Assembly (NCBI GenBank): GCA_002730875.1
Contig: PCBI01000015.1
Location: 354,600-418,599, forward strand
DNA from: Spirochaetaceae bacterium
GTDB lineage: Bacteria; Spirochaetota; Leptospiria; Leptospirales; Leptonemataceae
Direction of reading: 5' to 3'
Length of the DNA: 64,000 nucleotides
This document shows positions 62,748-64,000 of this stretch, one piece after another. Under the pieces are notes generated by a model. That model was not told the DNA's origin and did no database searches. It was given only the letters and a program-made list of their open reading frames with translations. Position numbers and translations under genes: made by a program. Positions within the stretch are counted from its first letter, which is position 1. Every line of letters begins with the position of its first letter.

Positions 62748-63335
62748 CTATTCGAGTATCACCGAGACCGCAATCCTATAGTCCGACTCCGAAATTGTGA
62801 TGAAGAACAGGAACCTGGATCTGGGAAAGTTGTAGTTCGCTTGATCGACAATTCTCCCCTCTGCATCCAACGCAACGAACCACACATCCACCAGTTCACT
62901 GCTCGGCCCCCCGAATCAGGGAGCCAGAAGAAATGTGCCTCCGATGCAGTACAAAGGCAACGGTTCGGGCACTACGTAGAAGATTACTCTCTGGGTTTCA
63001 GGACGTTGCAGGCGGATGCATTCTCCGTAATTGGGCCGAGATTTGCTCGAGCGAATGAAACGTCCAAGCCTGGTTGCCATTGATTTGGGCACCGAGCGTT
63101 CCCGAAAATGCAATCCGGACAAACCGTCACATTCAGAGATACGTTCGCGCACCGCTAACTCGAAAATGGACACGCTATACTCGAAGCCCTCCTCCTTGTC
63201 CAGTGGGCGATCCTCTTCTACGTTCCAGTAAAGGAAATCCACGGGCACCGGAGACCGAGCTATGGCCTTGTTGGTCGGGAAAAGAAGGGCTGCAAGAAAA
63301 AGGCTACAAATGCAGAAGTATTTCATTTGTGACAT
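62748..63335 (-). pseudogene. Secreted-protein gene interrupted by an in-frame TGA
   Basis: The frame from 63335 encodes a signal peptide (YFCICSLFLAALLFPTNKA) and about 110 mature residues, then stops at a TGA (62916-62918) after TFLLAP. Read on in the same frame, the next 55 codons are open and protein-like: SSELVDVWFVALDAEGRIVD, then NFPRSRFLFFITISESDYRI, ending at a TAG at 62748. Uninterrupted it would be a ~195-residue exported protein. The simplest reading is a recent nonsense mutation; a sequencing error is also possible. Its start overlaps the end of copy 2 of the Cys-rich lipoprotein. No family is recognised. Confidence 0.7.
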
Positions 63336-63678
63336 CCCACGATCTTGTCGGCCGACCGAGCGACTCCATCCAAAGCAAAGGGTCTGGCTTCAGCGATTCG
63401 CAGTAATCGAGGCCGATTATAATTCCTGCCAGATATCGATCGCAGTCTTCCCGGGTGGTGGTGTTTCCTTCCGAATCGGTTGCGCCGATTCTGGCTTCGC
63501 ATCCGGGGTAAAGGGTGAGAAAGGCCAGCTTTTCCTCACGGCAATCGTCATAGGGTTCAGTATTGGGCGCACAGGCTGCCGCGAGTAGCAGAGTCAAAAT
63601 TAATGTGAGGCAAGATATTGTCTTGATCAAGATACGCGGAGGCTTAACATAATCGCGGTGATTTCTCTTAAGACTCAT
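63304..63678 (-). CDS. Small Cys-rich lipoprotein (copy 2, stop codon lost)
   Basis: A 124-residue paralogue of the lipoprotein at 60052-60321, with lipobox LLAAAC and the same four mature cysteines. The start is the ATG at 63678, ten bases after AAGGAGG. Where copy 1 ends with TGA after PLL, this copy has TGG and continues for a further 20 residues (WMESLGRPTRSWDVTNEIL...) into the start of the downstream gene, which it overlaps by 32 bases. The extension has no counterpart in copy 1 and looks like accidental read-on into leader sequence. Confidence 0.72.
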   Translation of the reverse strand: MSLKRNHRDYVKPPRILIKTISCLTLILTLLLAAACAPNTEPYDDCREEKLAFLTLYPGCEARIGATDSEGNTTTREDCDRYLAGIIIGLDYCESLKPDPLLWMESLGRPTRSWDVTNEILLHL

Positions 63679-63736
63679 TCTGGCGCGGCCTCCTTTCTCT
63701 GGATTGGACCAGCTGCGAAATGGCTGGATGTCGTTT

Positions 63737-64000
63737 CTACTCGCTTTCACTATTTGCCTCATACACTGGATATCCCCTTACGACGATGCACATCTCGCAG
63801 GCGCCCACATCACGGGCAAATCGCAGCGTCTTTTTCCAGGCCTGTTTGCGGATTTCAATGGCTTTTCCATAGGCGCCGTCTTTCGCAACTTGCTCGCATC
63901 ACTGACCAATAGGCGCTATTCGATATTCCTCTCTCTCCCGGGGCTCGTCATTGGGATACGTCTTACCATCCGGGCCAATGTACTGGAGTTGAACATCATC
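63737..64000 (-). pseudogene. Degraded gene fragment at the right edge (frameshift plus in-frame TGA)
   Basis: On the minus strand the first ~70 bases from the edge read as protein (VQLQYIGPDGKTYPNDEPRE). The frame must then shift by one around 63930 to continue as REEYRIAPIGQ, a TGA, then CEQVAKDGAYGKAIEIRKQA and WKKTLRFARDVGACEMCIVV, ending in VRGYPVYEANSESE and TAG at 63737. The joined text reads like one soluble or secreted protein. One frameshift and one nonsense codon indicate decay. The 5' part lies outside the window. No family is recognised. Confidence 0.6.

Noticed and set aside
63658..63912. 84-codon plus-strand frame near the right edge
   Set aside because: It is antisense to the lipoprotein start and the degraded fragment, with Arg/His-rich text typical of a shadow frame.
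1..64000. CRISPR array, insertion sequence, prophage, rRNA or tRNA genes
   Set aside because: No regularly spaced identical repeats, transposase or integrase frames, or recognisable structural RNA sequences were seen.

Overview
The window is a gene-dense stretch of bacterial chromosome, roughly 53-54% GC by eye. Most genes abut or overlap by 1-40 bases. Several things point to a spirochaete of the Leptospirales (Leptospira/Leptonema/Turneriella type): many lipoproteins with a Cys lipobox, genes of the futalosine menaquinone route, a bactofilin, a WaaL/Wzy-type polymerase, and two small proteins ending in a FliF-like FliG-binding motif. This taxonomic placement is an inference from gene content; no rRNA gene is present to confirm it.

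Layout. 1-10 kb: a two-component pair (left-truncated histidine kinase plus a receiver fused to an ATPase domain), a short sigma-70 factor with its own intrinsic terminator, two secreted beta-propeller-like proteins, epmA, phhB, a zinc alcohol dehydrogenase and small envelope proteins. 9.5-17.7 kb: menaquinone genes (mqnA, mqnP, a ubiX-like gene), tyrS, gatA/gatC and a small FliF-C-like membrane protein. 17.8-26.1 kb: an APC-type permease, then an unusual run made of a MoxR-like AAA+ ATPase, a 783-residue protein joining a dead isochorismatase-like domain, a kinase/APH-like domain and a dual-specificity phosphatase, and two ArsA/GET3-like ATPases with complementary P-loop substitutions. 26.1-38 kb: a second FliF-C-like protein, prfC, algH, a GT-B-like protein, secA, an O-antigen ligase-like protein and a YihY/BrkB membrane protein interrupted by an Asp-box beta-propeller. 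38-46 kb: mutY, a three-gene ABC-2 exporter, a membrane-anchored MutS homologue and ppx. 46-52 kb: a tight minus-strand run pdxA / membrane protein / dapA / dapB / cdaA / cdaR / acpS headed by a bactofilin gene. 52-60 kb: two unknown spirochaete-type proteins, an Slt70-like lytic transglycosylase, cysS and rlmB. 60-64 kb: a lipoprotein-rich, decaying region with duplicated small Cys-rich lipoproteins and two broken genes.

How the genes work together. mqnA, mqnP and the ubiX-like gene serve respiratory quinone synthesis. dapA/dapB feed peptidoglycan and lysine synthesis and are translationally coupled to the c-di-AMP cyclase cdaA and its regulator cdaR. secA, the ligase-like protein, the transglycosylase and the lipoproteins belong to the envelope. 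epmA, tyrS, cysS, gatCA, prfC and rlmB belong to translation. The most promising candidate for an undescribed system is the 20.0-26.1 kb AAA+/kinase-phosphatase/ArsA-pair cluster. Other unusual points are the propeller-in-YihY fusion, the two FliF-C-like proteins and the repeated low-complexity insertions in housekeeping enzymes. No CRISPR array, insertion sequence, rRNA or tRNA gene was recognised. No gene-free stretch longer than 300 bases remains once the broken genes at the right end are counted.
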